A stretch of 64,000 bases of DNA, from positions 372,001 through 436,000 of the forward strand of contig OZ253937.1 in assembly GCA_965267185.1 (NCBI GenBank), given 5' to 3'. The stretch comes from G965267185 sp965267185. GTDB lineage: Bacteria > Pseudomonadota > Alphaproteobacteria > UBA6615. Under the pieces are notes generated by a model, which was not told the origin of the DNA, did not search any database, and was given only the letters and a program-made list of their open reading frames with translations. Numbering within the stretch: position 1 is the first letter of the stretch; each line of letters opens with the position of its first letter. The translations under genes were made by a program, and so were the position numbers. Shown in pieces: positions 1 to 8,551 of the stretch.

Positions 1-719
1 CGATGACCAGCGCGGCGATGACGGTCGCCGCTGGCAAGATTATTGCCAAGGCCAAGCGGCTGGCGGCGCATCTGCTCGAAGCGGCAGAAGCCGATATCGA
101 CTTCGCCGATGGCCAGTTCGTCGTCGCCGGCACCGACCGTTCGGTGGAGATTCACGAGGTCGCCCAAGCGGCCTACAAGCTGCCCGACCTGCCGGGTGAT
201 TTCGAGCCCGGTCTGTTCGAAACCGGCACCTGGAAGGCCGAGACCGGCAACTTCCCCAATGGCTGTCACATCTGCGAGGTCGAGATCGATCCCGATACCG
301 GCGTCACCGAGATCGTCGGCTACTGGGTGGTCGACGATGTGGGCACGGTGATCAATCCGATGCTGGTCAAGGGCCAGCTCATGGGCGGCATCGCCCAGGG
401 CATGGGACAGGTGCTGATGGAAGACAAGGCCTACGATCCGCAAACCGGCCAGCTCATCGCCGGCTCCTTCATGGACTACTGCATGCCGCGGGCCGACGAT
501 TTCTGCACCGTCGTATTCGAAGAGAACGAGGTGCCGACGCCGACTAACCCGCTCGGCGTCAAGGGCGCGGGCGAGGCGGGCACGGTGGGCTCGCTCTCGG
601 CGGGGGTCAACGCCATCGTCGATGCGCTGTCGGTCTACGGCATCCGCCATATGGATACGCCGTGCACGCCGCTGAAAGTGTGGCAGGCGATCCGCGACGC
701 GGAAACGGGGCAGGGGTAA
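1..719 (+). CDS. Molybdenum hydroxylase large subunit (CoxL/XdhB family), C-terminal part
   Basis: This is the C-terminal 238 residues of a xanthine dehydrogenase/CO dehydrogenase family molybdopterin-binding subunit; the start lies before the window. Such subunits carry Mo-molybdopterin cytosine dinucleotide and hydroxylate aldehydes, purines or aromatics together with FAD and 2Fe-2S subunits. Visible family features are the NGCHICEVEIDPDTG block, the GGIAQGMGQ cofactor-binding stretch and GVKGAGEAG near visible residue 186, which holds the catalytic Glu. It ends normally with TAA. It is a paralogue of the gene at 58547-60886. Its partner subunits would have to lie outside the window. The substrate cannot be told from this fragment. 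Confidence 0.9.
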   Translation, partial: MTSAAMTVAAGKIIAKAKRLAAHLLEAAEADIDFADGQFVVAGTDRSVEIHEVAQAAYKLPDLPGDFEPGLFETGTWKAETGNFPNGCHICEVEIDPDTGVTEIVGYWVVDDVGTVINPMLVKGQLMGGIAQGMGQVLMEDKAYDPQTGQLIAGSFMDYCMPRADDFCTVVFEENEVPTPTNPLGVKGAGEAGTVGSLSAGVNAIVDALSVYGIRHMDTPCTPLKVWQAIRDAETGQG

Positions 720-790
720 ATTACCTTAGCGGCGTTGCCGCCAGCGCGTGACAGTACCACATAGTCACGCGGCAAAGCGCGCACGCGGGA

Positions 791-1828
791 ATGGATGACC
801 ACATGAAGAAAATCGGGTTCTTATCTTTTGGCCACTGGTCGCCCGGACGGGGCTCGCAGACCCAATCGGGGTCCGACGCGCTGCTCCAGTCGATCGACCT
901 CGCCGTTGCGGCTGAGGAACTGGGGGCCGACGGCGCCTTCTACCGGGTTCATCACTTCGCCCGCCAGCTCGCCTCGCCGTTTCCGCTGTTGGCGGCCGTC
1001 GGCGCGAAAACCAGCAAAATCGAAATCGGCACCGCCGTGATCGATATGCGCTATGAGAACCCCCTCTACATGGCCGAGGATGCCGGCGCGGCCGACCTCA
1101 TCGCCGGCGGGCGGCTCCAGCTCGGCATCAGCCGCGGCTCGCCCGAGCAGGTGATCGATGGCTGGCGGTATTTCGGCTACCGGTCCGAAGACGACGACAG
1201 CGATGCCGCCGATATGGCGCGGCGGCATTCCGAGGTTTTTCTCAACGTGCTGCAAGGCGAGGGGTTCGCGGAGCCGAACCCGCATCCCATGTTTCCCAAC
1301 CCGCCCGGCAAGCTGCGCGTCGAGCCCTATTCGGAGGGCTTGCGCGAGCGCATTTGGTGGGGGGCGGCCTCGAACGCGACCTCCGTTTGGGCGGCCAAGC
1401 TGGGGATGTACCTGCAGAGCTCGACCCTAAAAACCGACGAGACCGGCGAGCCGTTCCATATTCAACAGGCCAAACAGATCCGGGCCTACCGCGATGCTTG
1501 GAAGGAGGCCGGCCATACGCGCGAGCCGCGCGTGTCGGTCAGCCGCAGCATCTTTGCCCTGGTCGATGACCGCGACCGCGCTTATTTCGGGCGGGAGAGC
1601 CAGAGCGAAGACCATATCGGCTTCATCGATGCGAACACCCGCTCCATCTTCGGGCGCAGCTACGCCGCCGAGCCGGATATCCTCGTCGAGCAACTCGCCA
1701 AGGACGAGGCGATCGCCGAGGCCGACACGCTGCTGCTCACGGTGCCCAACCAGCTCGGCGTCGATTACAACGCCCACGTCATCGAAGCGATCCTAACCCA
1801 TATCGCGCCTGCGCTCGGCTGGCGCTGA
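791..1828 (+). CDS. LLM class flavin-dependent oxidoreductase
   Basis: A 345-residue luciferase-like monooxygenase of the bacterial luciferase TIM-barrel fold, which uses reduced FMN or F420 to oxidise small organic substrates. It opens with the family's KKIGFLSFGHW strand, then has the LAVAAEELGADGAFYRVHHF and EIGTAVIDMRYENP segments and a GGRLQLGISRGSP motif near residue 105. The length is normal for the family. The first ATG (791) has a poorly spaced ribosome site; ATG 803 (MKKIGFL) is an equally likely start. It follows the molybdenum hydroxylase by 71 bases and may be co-transcribed. The substrate is unknown. Confidence 0.87.
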   Translation: MDDHMKKIGFLSFGHWSPGRGSQTQSGSDALLQSIDLAVAAEELGADGAFYRVHHFARQLASPFPLLAAVGAKTSKIEIGTAVIDMRYENPLYMAEDAGAADLIAGGRLQLGISRGSPEQVIDGWRYFGYRSEDDDSDAADMARRHSEVFLNVLQGEGFAEPNPHPMFPNPPGKLRVEPYSEGLRERIWWGAASNATSVWAAKLGMYLQSSTLKTDETGEPFHIQQAKQIRAYRDAWKEAGHTREPRVSVSRSIFALVDDRDRAYFGRESQSEDHIGFIDANTRSIFGRSYAAEPDILVEQLAKDEAIAEADTLLLTVPNQLGVDYNAHVIEAILTHIAPALGWR

Positions 1829-1837
1829 CGGGCTTTC

Positions 1838-2776
1838 TTAAAGTGCGAAACTGTCGGTCGCGAAGCCGACCCGTCCCTGCGCTTCCTTGAGGCGGGCCGA
1901 GGGCGGGTCGGTGATACCCCAATGGTCGCTCCGGCCCGGCGGCCATCCCCAATCATCGGGCGCGCCGGTTGGATAGCTTTCGTCGACCTGTTCGACCTCG
2001 GCGGTGTATTCGATGGGGATGTCCTCGGTGCCGACGAAGTAGGCGAAGACGTTGTTGCCGGGTCCGTGCCGGCCAACCCCCCATTCGATCGGCCAGCCCT
2101 CGTCGCGGCATCTGCCGGCGCCGCGCATCACCGACTCCAGATCCGGCATCTCGAAGGCGATGTGGTTGAGCGTCGCCCCGCCGCCGTTACCGATGGCAAG
2201 GTTGTGATGGTCGATAGGACCGGCAGCGGCGTCGCCGCAGCGCAGGAAATTGTGCATGCGGGTGCGGTCGCTCACGCGAAAGCCGAGTAGGTCTGTAAAC
2301 AGTGAGACCGATTCTTCGGGGGCTTCGGCATTGAGCACGACATGGGCCAGCTTGCGCGGCCGGTCCGGCGCATCGTCGGTGTCCGTGTGGGTTGCGATAT
2401 CGGCGACGATGGCGAGGTTGCGGCCTTCGCCGTCGCGAAAGGCGAAACCGTAGCCGCCGCCCGGCCGGTCGAGATCCGCCGGAGCGGTTAGACCGGTGAC
2501 GCCACGGACCGCGCTCTGCTCGGCAGCACGTACATGGAGGGCATCGACGCCGGCGCGGTCGGCCGCCAGCAAATTGACCCGCAGAATTTCGGCGCGCGGC
2601 CGGTGGTGCAGTGCGAGGATGTGGTGGAACGGCCCGGTGCCGCGCAGGTGGCAGGAGGCGTCATCGCGGGCGACAAGCGTCAGGCCCCATATATCGGTGA
2701 AAAACGCCGTGGCGGCGGCGAGGTCGGCGACGCCGAGATCGACGCTATGGAGCGCTGTGACGCGCGGCTCACTCAT
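1838..2776 (-). CDS. Two-domain VOC family protein (extradiol dioxygenase-like)
   Basis: A 312-residue protein with two vicinal-oxygen-chelate modules, roughly residues 8-125 and 145-265, the layout of type I extradiol dioxygenases such as 2,3-dihydroxybiphenyl dioxygenase. The N-terminal module begins with the typical HSVDLGVADLAAATAFF segment; the second contains KLAHVVLNAEAPEE and HNLAIGNGG. Start chosen at ATG 2776 because CAGGAG precedes it by a good distance; the open frame continues upstream to 2824. It converges on the LLM gene with 9 bases between the stops. Ring cleavage is plausible, but the metal triad was not verified residue by residue. Confidence 0.82.
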   Translation of the reverse strand: MSEPRVTALHSVDLGVADLAAATAFFTDIWGLTLVARDDASCHLRGTGPFHHILALHHRPRAEILRVNLLAADRAGVDALHVRAAEQSAVRGVTGLTAPADLDRPGGGYGFAFRDGEGRNLAIVADIATHTDTDDAPDRPRKLAHVVLNAEAPEESVSLFTDLLGFRVSDRTRMHNFLRCGDAAAGPIDHHNLAIGNGGGATLNHIAFEMPDLESVMRGAGRCRDEGWPIEWGVGRHGPGNNVFAYFVGTEDIPIEYTAEVEQVDESYPTGAPDDWGWPPGRSDHWGITDPPSARLKEAQGRVGFATDSFAL

Positions 2777-2931
2777 GACCGGCTCCTGAAGACTGCGTTG
2801 CGACGTAGGACAAATACATCGCATTTAGATCGCATTGTCGATGATTCTACCTGAGATGGAGCGGTTTTAGCCCGGCATTAACGCTGCCGCGGTACCTTTC
2901 CGTACCAGGGGCCTTAGAAGGATTTTCGACA

Positions 2932-3903
2932 ATGTTCGATCGAATGCGCCGAATTGCAGCGATCGCATCCGCCTGCTTGACGGTTGTCTTTGTGTCGCCT
3001 GCTAATGCGCAGGGTGCGGCAGACGCCGTTTCGCTCAACTTCGCCTGGCCGGAGGGTCTGCAAGCAAACGTCGAGTTCGAATCCTGGTCCAGGCGGTCGA
3101 CCGACGGCCGCAACGAAGACGTCGGCGTGACAGGCCAGTACGCCTTCACGACGTCGCGCGCCGGCCAAGACCTACTGATCGAGTTCGGCGATGTTCAAAC
3201 GCAGGTCGATAGTCCGAGCACCGACATACGCGCCATGATGACGAACTTTATCGCCAAGGCGGTCAGCGTGCCGCCGAGCTATGTGGTGGCCAATGACGGC
3301 AGCTTCCGCCGCCTGGAGGGCCTCGACCGGTTCCGCCGCAATATGCTGGACGGTCTCGACGATGCTTTTACCGAGTTTCCGCCCCAGATCCGCGATCAGG
3401 TTGTACGCGTCTTGGATAGCGTTCTCACTGATGAGCAACTCCAGGCCAGTATCGCTTCCGAGTGGAACCAGGCCGTCGGCGCTTGGTTGGGAGCGGACCT
3501 GGACCGCGGCGACCTCTATGAGCTCAGCTATGAAGAGACCGTACCCGCTTTTAACAACGTGACGGTGCCCATGCGCTCGACATTCAAATTCGTGGAGCGC
3601 GTACCGTGCAACGGCGACAGCCCAGAGCGGCGCTGCGTGAAATTGGAGATGCGGTCGTTCGTCGATCCGGAGGGTTTGGCGGCGGCGATCGAGTCCTTCC
3701 TATCGCAGCTGCCCGCCGGTCAGGATCGCCCGCAAATCGAGGCGATGCGGCAAGAATCGGTGGTCCGTCTGGTCACCGAGCCCGATACCTTGATCCCCCA
3801 CCTCATGGAATCGGCCAAGCACACGGAAATGACCATGCTGCTGGACGGCCGCATCCAGGAATCCGAACGGCTCGAGCGCAACCGCTACGTCTACACCTAT
3901 TAG
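2932..3903 (+). CDS. Exported protein of unknown function
   Basis: A 323-residue protein with a clear Sec signal peptide: basic start MFDRMRR, hydrophobic core, likely cleavage after ANA at residue 26. The mature part is rich in beta-strand-like segments and ends in VYTY; I recognise no domain. One Cys pair (VPCNGDSPERRCVK) could form a periplasmic disulfide. An AAGGA ribosome site precedes the ATG. It is divergent from the VOC gene, so its promoter lies in 2777-2931. I infer a periplasmic or surface location from the signal peptide only. Confidence 0.75.
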   Translation: MFDRMRRIAAIASACLTVVFVSPANAQGAADAVSLNFAWPEGLQANVEFESWSRRSTDGRNEDVGVTGQYAFTTSRAGQDLLIEFGDVQTQVDSPSTDIRAMMTNFIAKAVSVPPSYVVANDGSFRRLEGLDRFRRNMLDGLDDAFTEFPPQIRDQVVRVLDSVLTDEQLQASIASEWNQAVGAWLGADLDRGDLYELSYEETVPAFNNVTVPMRSTFKFVERVPCNGDSPERRCVKLEMRSFVDPEGLAAAIESFLSQLPAGQDRPQIEAMRQESVVRLVTEPDTLIPHLMESAKHTEMTMLLDGRIQESERLERNRYVYTY

Positions 3904-3933
3904 CATAACCTTCGGTCCGCGTTTTGCGAGCGC

Positions 3934-4005
3934 CTATTCTGCCGGGGCGGGGCGGACCACTGCGCGGCGGCCGAGAGTGGTCTCGTTGCCCTGGTCGGGA
4001 TCGTG
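3934..4005 (-). repeat. Diverged copy of the 3' end of the MFS gene at 5328-6536
   Basis: Read on the minus strand these 24 codons give HDPDQGNETTLGRRAVVRPA, then PAE and a stop, against HDPDQGNETVWSRRAVARPA, then PAE and a stop, in the intact transporter: 20 of 24 positions agree including the stop. No start or upstream coding accompanies it. It lies downstream of the MFS gene in the same orientation, with the methyltransferase gene in between. I read it as a scar of insertion at the 3' end of the transporter gene. Confidence 0.85.
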
Positions 4006-4044
4006 AGAGGTGGGGCTTGTCCACCTGCCTATGCGACGCCCCAT

Positions 4045-4173
4045 CGTCATGCTCGGGCTTGACCGGGGCATCCATGGTCGTGCTGGGTTCCAGTCCTTGT
4101 GCGTGTCTCAAGTGAAGACTGTGGGACAGAGGGATGGATACTCGCGTCGGAGGGCGAGTATGACGGTTGGCAG
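4045..4173. repeat. Palindromic intergenic repeat
   Basis: The block opens with CGTCATGCTCGGGCTTGACC and closes with the inverted-type end GGCGAGTATGACGG, resembling the dispersed CGTCAT...ATGACG palindromic repeats common between genes of alphaproteobacteria. It is non-coding and sits between the MFS tail copy and the methyltransferase stop. Family assignment is by pattern only. Confidence 0.55.
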
Positions 4174-4202
4174 TGCGGCGGGCGAGAGCGACCGGGGGCC
4201 CT

Positions 4203-5072
4203 TCACGCCGCAAACAGTTCCTCGATCGGCATTCGATCGGCATGCACTTTTGGTCGAGAAAGATAGAACTCGGCTAACAAATGGCCCTGATCTTCCATGT
4301 CGGTTGGATCGACACCGATCTCGCACAGTTGTTCGAGCACTTGGGCTTGCTCTTCCTGGGTCGCAAACTCACGCTGGACGAACGTGGTATCCTCGAGTTT
4401 CTCGGTCACATAACCCCACCGGTCCAATGTCTGTGCGATGACGTCGAACGGGAACATGCGCAACACGAAATTCGCCAACCAGGGTGATTTGCCTTGGGTT
4501 ATAGCCGGCAATAAATTGTCGAAGGTTTTTTCCGTGACATAGCCGACGCAGCCTGTCGACATCACCAAATCGACAGAGGCGAGATCTTCCTTGACGGGTT
4601 CGGGCAGAAACTCCGTCTCGAGATCGATCGCGATGCCGTCATCGATAAGGCCCACCTCTTCGGCGAAACCGATTGCGTTCTCCGCTTGATCGAGACCTAT
4701 CATTTCAATGTTTTCAGGTTCTTCGAGATGGCCGAAAAAGCGCTGGTCATATTTGACGACTTCCCCAGGGGTTGCCGAAGCGAGCCGGTCCTGATTCCAA
4801 TGCTGATAGAGCTCTGACAGTGAAAGATCATGTTTGAGAAGGGCGGCATTGACCCCGTAGGAGCAGCCGATATCGAGGACGCAAAGCGGTTCCTGCCGGC
4901 AGCGGCGCAATGCTGAAATCAATCTCTTGAATACCGGCTTGGCCGCGCCTGGAATGCTGTAGTTAAGCTTCCTGAGTTCGCGAAAATAAGCCCTTGGATC
5001 CGGCTCATCGTAGATATAATCCATGTTGGCTTTGGCTTCGTTGATTGCATCGAAGTCGCCGTCGCCGGTCAT
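4203..5072 (-). CDS. Class I SAM-dependent methyltransferase
   Basis: A 289-residue protein with a Rossmann methyltransferase core. Motif I is VLDIGCSYGVNAALL near residues 64-78; the acidic residue closing the second strand is in MIGLDQAE, and DLVMSTGCVGYV matches the post-motif strand. The N-terminal lead with DEPDPRAYFRELRKLNYSIP is shared by a group of bacterial methyltransferases without a defined substrate. The gene lies between the MFS transporter and a copy of that transporter's 3' end, and it has a somewhat lower GC content than its neighbours, so it looks acquired. Small molecule or natural product methylation is possible; the substrate is unknown. Confidence 0.8.
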   Translation of the reverse strand: MTGDGDFDAINEAKANMDYIYDEPDPRAYFRELRKLNYSIPGAAKPVFKRLISALRRCRQEPLCVLDIGCSYGVNAALLKHDLSLSELYQHWNQDRLASATPGEVVKYDQRFFGHLEEPENIEMIGLDQAENAIGFAEEVGLIDDGIAIDLETEFLPEPVKEDLASVDLVMSTGCVGYVTEKTFDNLLPAITQGKSPWLANFVLRMFPFDVIAQTLDRWGYVTEKLEDTTFVQREFATQEEQAQVLEQLCEIGVDPTDMEDQGHLLAEFYLSRPKVHADRMPIEELFAA

Positions 5073-5148
5073 AAGTTCTCTCCATTACCTCGGGTTTGGT
5101 TATCATCCGCAACACGTTCCTCTCGGCGGCGGGACTCGAAAATCGAAC

Positions 5149-5176
5149 CCACCACTCCACATGTATGCAGTGGTGG
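5149..5176. promoter_or_regulatory. Inverted repeat upstream of the methyltransferase gene
   Basis: CCACCACT and AGTGGTGG form a perfect 8-base inverted repeat around a 12-base loop, 77 bases upstream of the methyltransferase start. There is no T-run, so a terminator is unlikely. It could be an operator or the end of the inserted module. Confidence 0.35.
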
Positions 5177-5327
5177 AGCACCAGGCGGTTGCTATGGATG
5201 ATCGTATTTTACGATAGCCCGGAGAGTAACAGAGCAGGACAGCAAATTGAACCGCTGGCCTTGCAACTATTTGGCGTTTGTCGGTTCCAATTGCGGCGAT
5301 CAAACTCGAATGACGCTGCACAAGCGC

Positions 5328-6536
5328 CTATTCCGCCGGGGCGGGGCGGGCGACCGCGCGGCGGCTCCATACGGTCTCGTTGCCTTGGTCGGGGTCGTGG
5401 GGGATGATCTGAGCCAGCGCCAAGCTCACCGCCGCGAGAGCGGCACCGGCATAAAACACCAAGCTCGGGTTGACCAGCCAGATCAACCCGAAAGCCGCTG
5501 GGACCACGACCGCGGCGATATGGTTGATCGAGAACGAGATGCCGGCGGTCGGCGCGATATCGCGCGGATCGGCGATCTTGCCGAAATAGGTGTTCAGCGC
5601 CAGCGCCATGGCGAAAAAGATATGGTCGAGGATATAGAGCCCGCTGGCTATCCACACATTCTCGACCAGCGCGTAGGCGATGAAGACGCCGATCAGGCCG
5701 GCATATTCAAATGTCAGCGCGCGGCGCTCGCCGAAATGGGCGACGAAGCGGCCAATCTTCGGCGCTAGAAACGTGTTGATCAAATGATTGATCAACATCA
5801 GCAGTGTCAGATTGGCCGCCGAGAGGCCGAATTTTTCGACCATCAGGAAGACGGCGAACACAGTAAAAATTTGCCGCCGCGCGCCGTTGATGAAGGTGAG
5901 CAGATAGAACAGCCAATAGCGCTTGCGCAGGAACAGTTCGCGGCGCTGCTCGGTCATCACTTCATAGCGCGGGAACGCGACCCAGGCGATCGCCGCCAAG
6001 CCGATCGTAACGCCGCCGGCGAGGGCGTAGAGCACCGCGAAGTCGAGCTGCAGAAACTGCAGCCCGGCCCAAACCAGCAGGAAGGCGACAATCGAGGCGA
6101 CGCTGCCGGCGGCGAGCATGCGGCCGAACACGATGGGCGCGCGTTCCCGGCTCGACCATTGCAGCGCCAGGCTTTGCGACGCCGCTTCGAAATAGTGGAA
6201 GCCGATCGACATGATCATGGTCGTCACCAGCAAGCCGAAAAAGCTGGGGAACAGGCCGGTCAGCGCCACCCCGGCGCCCAGGAACACCAGCGCGAGGATG
6301 GCGATGGTCTGTTCGCGCATGATGAACAGCAGCGCCACGATAGTGAAGGCGAGGAAGCCGGGGATCTCGCGGATCGACTGCAGCATGCCGATATCGGCGC
6401 CGTCGAAAGCGGCGCGCTCGACGGCGAAATTATTGATCAGCGCCATCCAGGTCGACGACCCAATGGGGTAGGCCGCCGCCATTAGCAGCAGCAAGATTTC
6501 CGGGCGGCGCCAGCCGGTGTAATCTTCCATTTTCAT
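5328..6536 (-). CDS. Major facilitator superfamily transporter
   Basis: A 402-residue integral membrane protein with about twelve hydrophobic helices. The N-terminal half has the IGMLQSIREIPGFLAF helix pair, and the central loop is basic (RYEVMTEQRRELFLRKRYW). The ligand is not evident. It is divergent from nadE with a shared 5' region at 6537-6677. Its last 24 codons recur as a diverged copy at 3934-4005 beyond the methyltransferase gene. ATG 6536 is used; ATG 6530 is an alternative two codons later. Confidence 0.85.
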   Translation of the reverse strand: MKMEDYTGWRRPEILLLLMAAAYPIGSSTWMALINNFAVERAAFDGADIGMLQSIREIPGFLAFTIVALLFIMREQTIAILALVFLGAGVALTGLFPSFFGLLVTTMIMSIGFHYFEAASQSLALQWSSRERAPIVFGRMLAAGSVASIVAFLLVWAGLQFLQLDFAVLYALAGGVTIGLAAIAWVAFPRYEVMTEQRRELFLRKRYWLFYLLTFINGARRQIFTVFAVFLMVEKFGLSAANLTLLMLINHLINTFLAPKIGRFVAHFGERRALTFEYAGLIGVFIAYALVENVWIASGLYILDHIFFAMALALNTYFGKIADPRDIAPTAGISFSINHIAAVVVPAAFGLIWLVNPSLVFYAGAALAAVSLALAQIIPHDPDQGNETVWSRRAVARPAPAE

Positions 6537-6677
6537 GGGGAGACCATCCTAACCCCTATCTGTTAACGGGCGCGGGCGCGCCGGTCCATCGAAATCGCCG
6601 CCGGGATTTCGCCTGCACCGATTGACGCCCCCAGCGGCGGGACTTAGGGTCGCCGCGCCTTACATTATGTCGTGCTC

Positions 6678-8348
6678 ATGACCGATTCCTTGACCATTGC
6701 CCTGGCGCAGCTCAACCCGACCGTCGGCGATATCGACGGCAATGTGGCGCGTATCCGCGCCGCCCGTTTAGCGGCCGCCGCCGGCGGCGCCGACCTGGTG
6801 GTCGGCACCGAACTGTGCGTCTCGGGCTATCCGCCGGAAGATCTGATCCTCAAGAATGCCTTCCTTGAGGCGGCGCGCGCCGGCGTCGAGACGCTGGCGG
6901 CGGAGACCGCCGATGGCGGGCCGGGATTAATCGTCGGCGCGCCGTGGCTCGACGATGATGGCAAGCGCTACAACGCCGCCTTGGTGCTCGATGGCGGCAA
7001 GATCGCGACCCGGCGCGACAAGTACGACCTGCCCAATTACGGCGTGTTCGACGAGAAGCGGGTGTTCGATGCGGGCGCGCCGCCGGGCCCGGTGAACTAC
7101 CGCGGCGTACGCTTGGGCCTGGCTGTCTGTGAAGACATGTGGACGCCCGACGTGTCGGAAACGCTCCAGGAATCCGGCGCCGAGCTTTTGCTGTTTATCA
7201 ACGGCAGCCCCTATGAGCGCGACAAGGTGGATGTGCGGCTCAACCTGGCGGTGGCCCGGGTGACCGAGACCGGCTTGCCGCTAATCTATGTGAACCAAGT
7301 GGGCGGGCAGGACGAACTGGTGTTCGACGGTGGCTCGTTTGTGCTCAACGCCGACCGCAAGATGGCCGCCACGTCGCCCCAGTTCGTCGAGAACGTGTCG
7401 CTCACGCGCTGGCAGCGCGGGGAGGGCGGCGCGCCGTGGTCCTGCACCGAGGGCGAGCTGACCAGCCAGATCGAGGGCAGCGAGCGTATCTACCAGGCGA
7501 TGGTTCTGGGCCTGCGCGACTATGTGAACAAGAACGGCTTCCCGGGCGTCGTGCTCGGCCTGTCGGGTGGTATCGATTCCGGCATCACCGCCGTCGTTGC
7601 GGTGGATGCGCTGGGGCCGGAGCGGGTGCATTGCGTGATGATGCCGTCGCCGTTCACCAGCCAGGAAAGTCTCGACGACGCCCAGGAATTGGCCGACCGG
7701 CTGGAGGTACGCCTCGACAGCGTCGCCATCGAGCCGGCGATGAACGCCTTCGACGATATGCTCAAGCAGGCCTTCAACGAGCCGTCATCCGGCGTCACCA
7801 AGGAAAACATCCAGAGCCGGGCACGCGGGCTCACCCTGATGGCGATCAGCAACACCACCGGCGCCATGCTGGTCACCACCGGCAACAAGTCGGAAATGTC
7901 GGTCGGTTACGCCACGATCTACGGCGACATGGCGGGCGGTTACTCGGTGATCAAGGATGTCTACAAGACCGATGTGTTCAAACTCTGCCGCTGGCGTAAC
8001 GAACACTATCCCACGGGCGTGTTGGGCCCCGCCGGCGATGTGATCCCCGAGCGCATCATCACCAAGCCGCCCTCGGCGGAGCTGCGGCCTGACCAGAAGG
8101 ACGAGGATTCGCTGCCGCCCTATGACGAACTCGACGCGATCCTGCACGGCTTGATCGAGGAAGATTTGGGGGCCGACGATCTGGTTGGCCGTGGTCATGA
8201 CGTGGACACGGTGCAGCGCATCTGGCGGCTTCTCGAGATGTCCGAATATAAGCGCCGCCAGGCGCCTCCGGGGGTGAAGCTGACCAGCCGCGCGTTCGGC
8301 CGCGACCGCCGCTACCCGATTACCAATGCGTTCAAGGGTAAGGCCTAA
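6678..8348 (+). CDS. nadE: Glutamine-dependent NAD+ synthetase
   Basis: A 556-residue two-domain enzyme that amidates nicotinic acid adenine dinucleotide to NAD+ with ATP and glutamine in the cytosol. The N-terminal nitrilase-like amidase shows the Glu-Lys-Cys triad in GTELCVSGYPPEDL, RRDKYDLPNYGVFDE and LAVCEDMW. The C-terminal synthetase has the ATP-pyrophosphatase P-loop LGLSGGIDSG. Length is standard. ATG 6678 is preferred over the in-frame GTG at 6672. The last 14 codons (RRYPITNAFKGKA and stop) recur synonymously at 8495-8536. Confidence 0.97.
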   Translation: MTDSLTIALAQLNPTVGDIDGNVARIRAARLAAAAGGADLVVGTELCVSGYPPEDLILKNAFLEAARAGVETLAAETADGGPGLIVGAPWLDDDGKRYNAALVLDGGKIATRRDKYDLPNYGVFDEKRVFDAGAPPGPVNYRGVRLGLAVCEDMWTPDVSETLQESGAELLLFINGSPYERDKVDVRLNLAVARVTETGLPLIYVNQVGGQDELVFDGGSFVLNADRKMAATSPQFVENVSLTRWQRGEGGAPWSCTEGELTSQIEGSERIYQAMVLGLRDYVNKNGFPGVVLGLSGGIDSGITAVVAVDALGPERVHCVMMPSPFTSQESLDDAQELADRLEVRLDSVAIEPAMNAFDDMLKQAFNEPSSGVTKENIQSRARGLTLMAISNTTGAMLVTTGNKSEMSVGYATIYGDMAGGYSVIKDVYKTDVFKLCRWRNEHYPTGVLGPAGDVIPERIITKPPSAELRPDQKDEDSLPPYDELDAILHGLIEEDLGADDLVGRGHDVDTVQRIWRLLEMSEYKRRQAPPGVKLTSRAFGRDRRYPITNAFKGKA

Positions 8349-8365
8349 CGTCTTGTCCTTGGTTT

Positions 8366-8492
8366 AACCCTCTCCCTGAGGGAGAGGGTGGCGAGCGCAT
8401 GCGAGCCGGGTGAGGGTTTAGGAACGGTTGGAAAACATCCTGGATATATCTTACCCCCTCACCCCAACCCCTCTCCCCATGGGAGAGGGGCT
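8366..8492. repeat. 127-base intergenic repeat, copy 1
   Basis: The block runs from AACCCTCTCCCTGAGGGAGA to CATGGGAGAGGGGCT and contains two hairpins (CCCTCTCCC/GGGAGAGGG and CCCCTCTCCC/GGGAGAGGGG). A second copy of equal length, about 85% alike by eye, is at 30177-30303. It separates nadE from the copy of the nadE 3' end. The hairpins may also end nadE transcription. Confidence 0.85.
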
Positions 8493-8494
8493 TT

Positions 8495-8536
8495 CGCCGC
8501 TATCCGATCACCAATGCATTCAAGGGCAAGGCGTAG
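8495..8536 (+). repeat. Synonymous copy of the last 14 codons of nadE
   Basis: These 42 bases translate to RRYPITNAFKGKA and a stop, identical to the nadE terminus at 8307-8348. The two differ at six bases, all synonymous (TAC/TAT, ATT/ATC, GCG/GCA, GGT/GGC, GCC/GCG, TAA/TAG). Upstream identity stops abruptly at the repeat boundary. It cannot be expressed alone. It reads as a gene-end scar from a related allele. Confidence 0.93.
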
Positions 8537-8551
8537 AGTGCCGCGGCGGGA

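Noticed and set aside
5120..5180. Possible tRNA on the minus strand (GGGACTCGAA...TCGAACCC resembles a T-arm)
   Set aside because: The T-arm-like part is duplicated within itself and no acceptor, D or anticodon stems can be drawn; only a simple inverted repeat remains.
5247..6485. Long plus-strand frames across the MFS gene
   Set aside because: Low-complexity Gln/Arg/Glu sequence antisense to a clear transporter; not coding.
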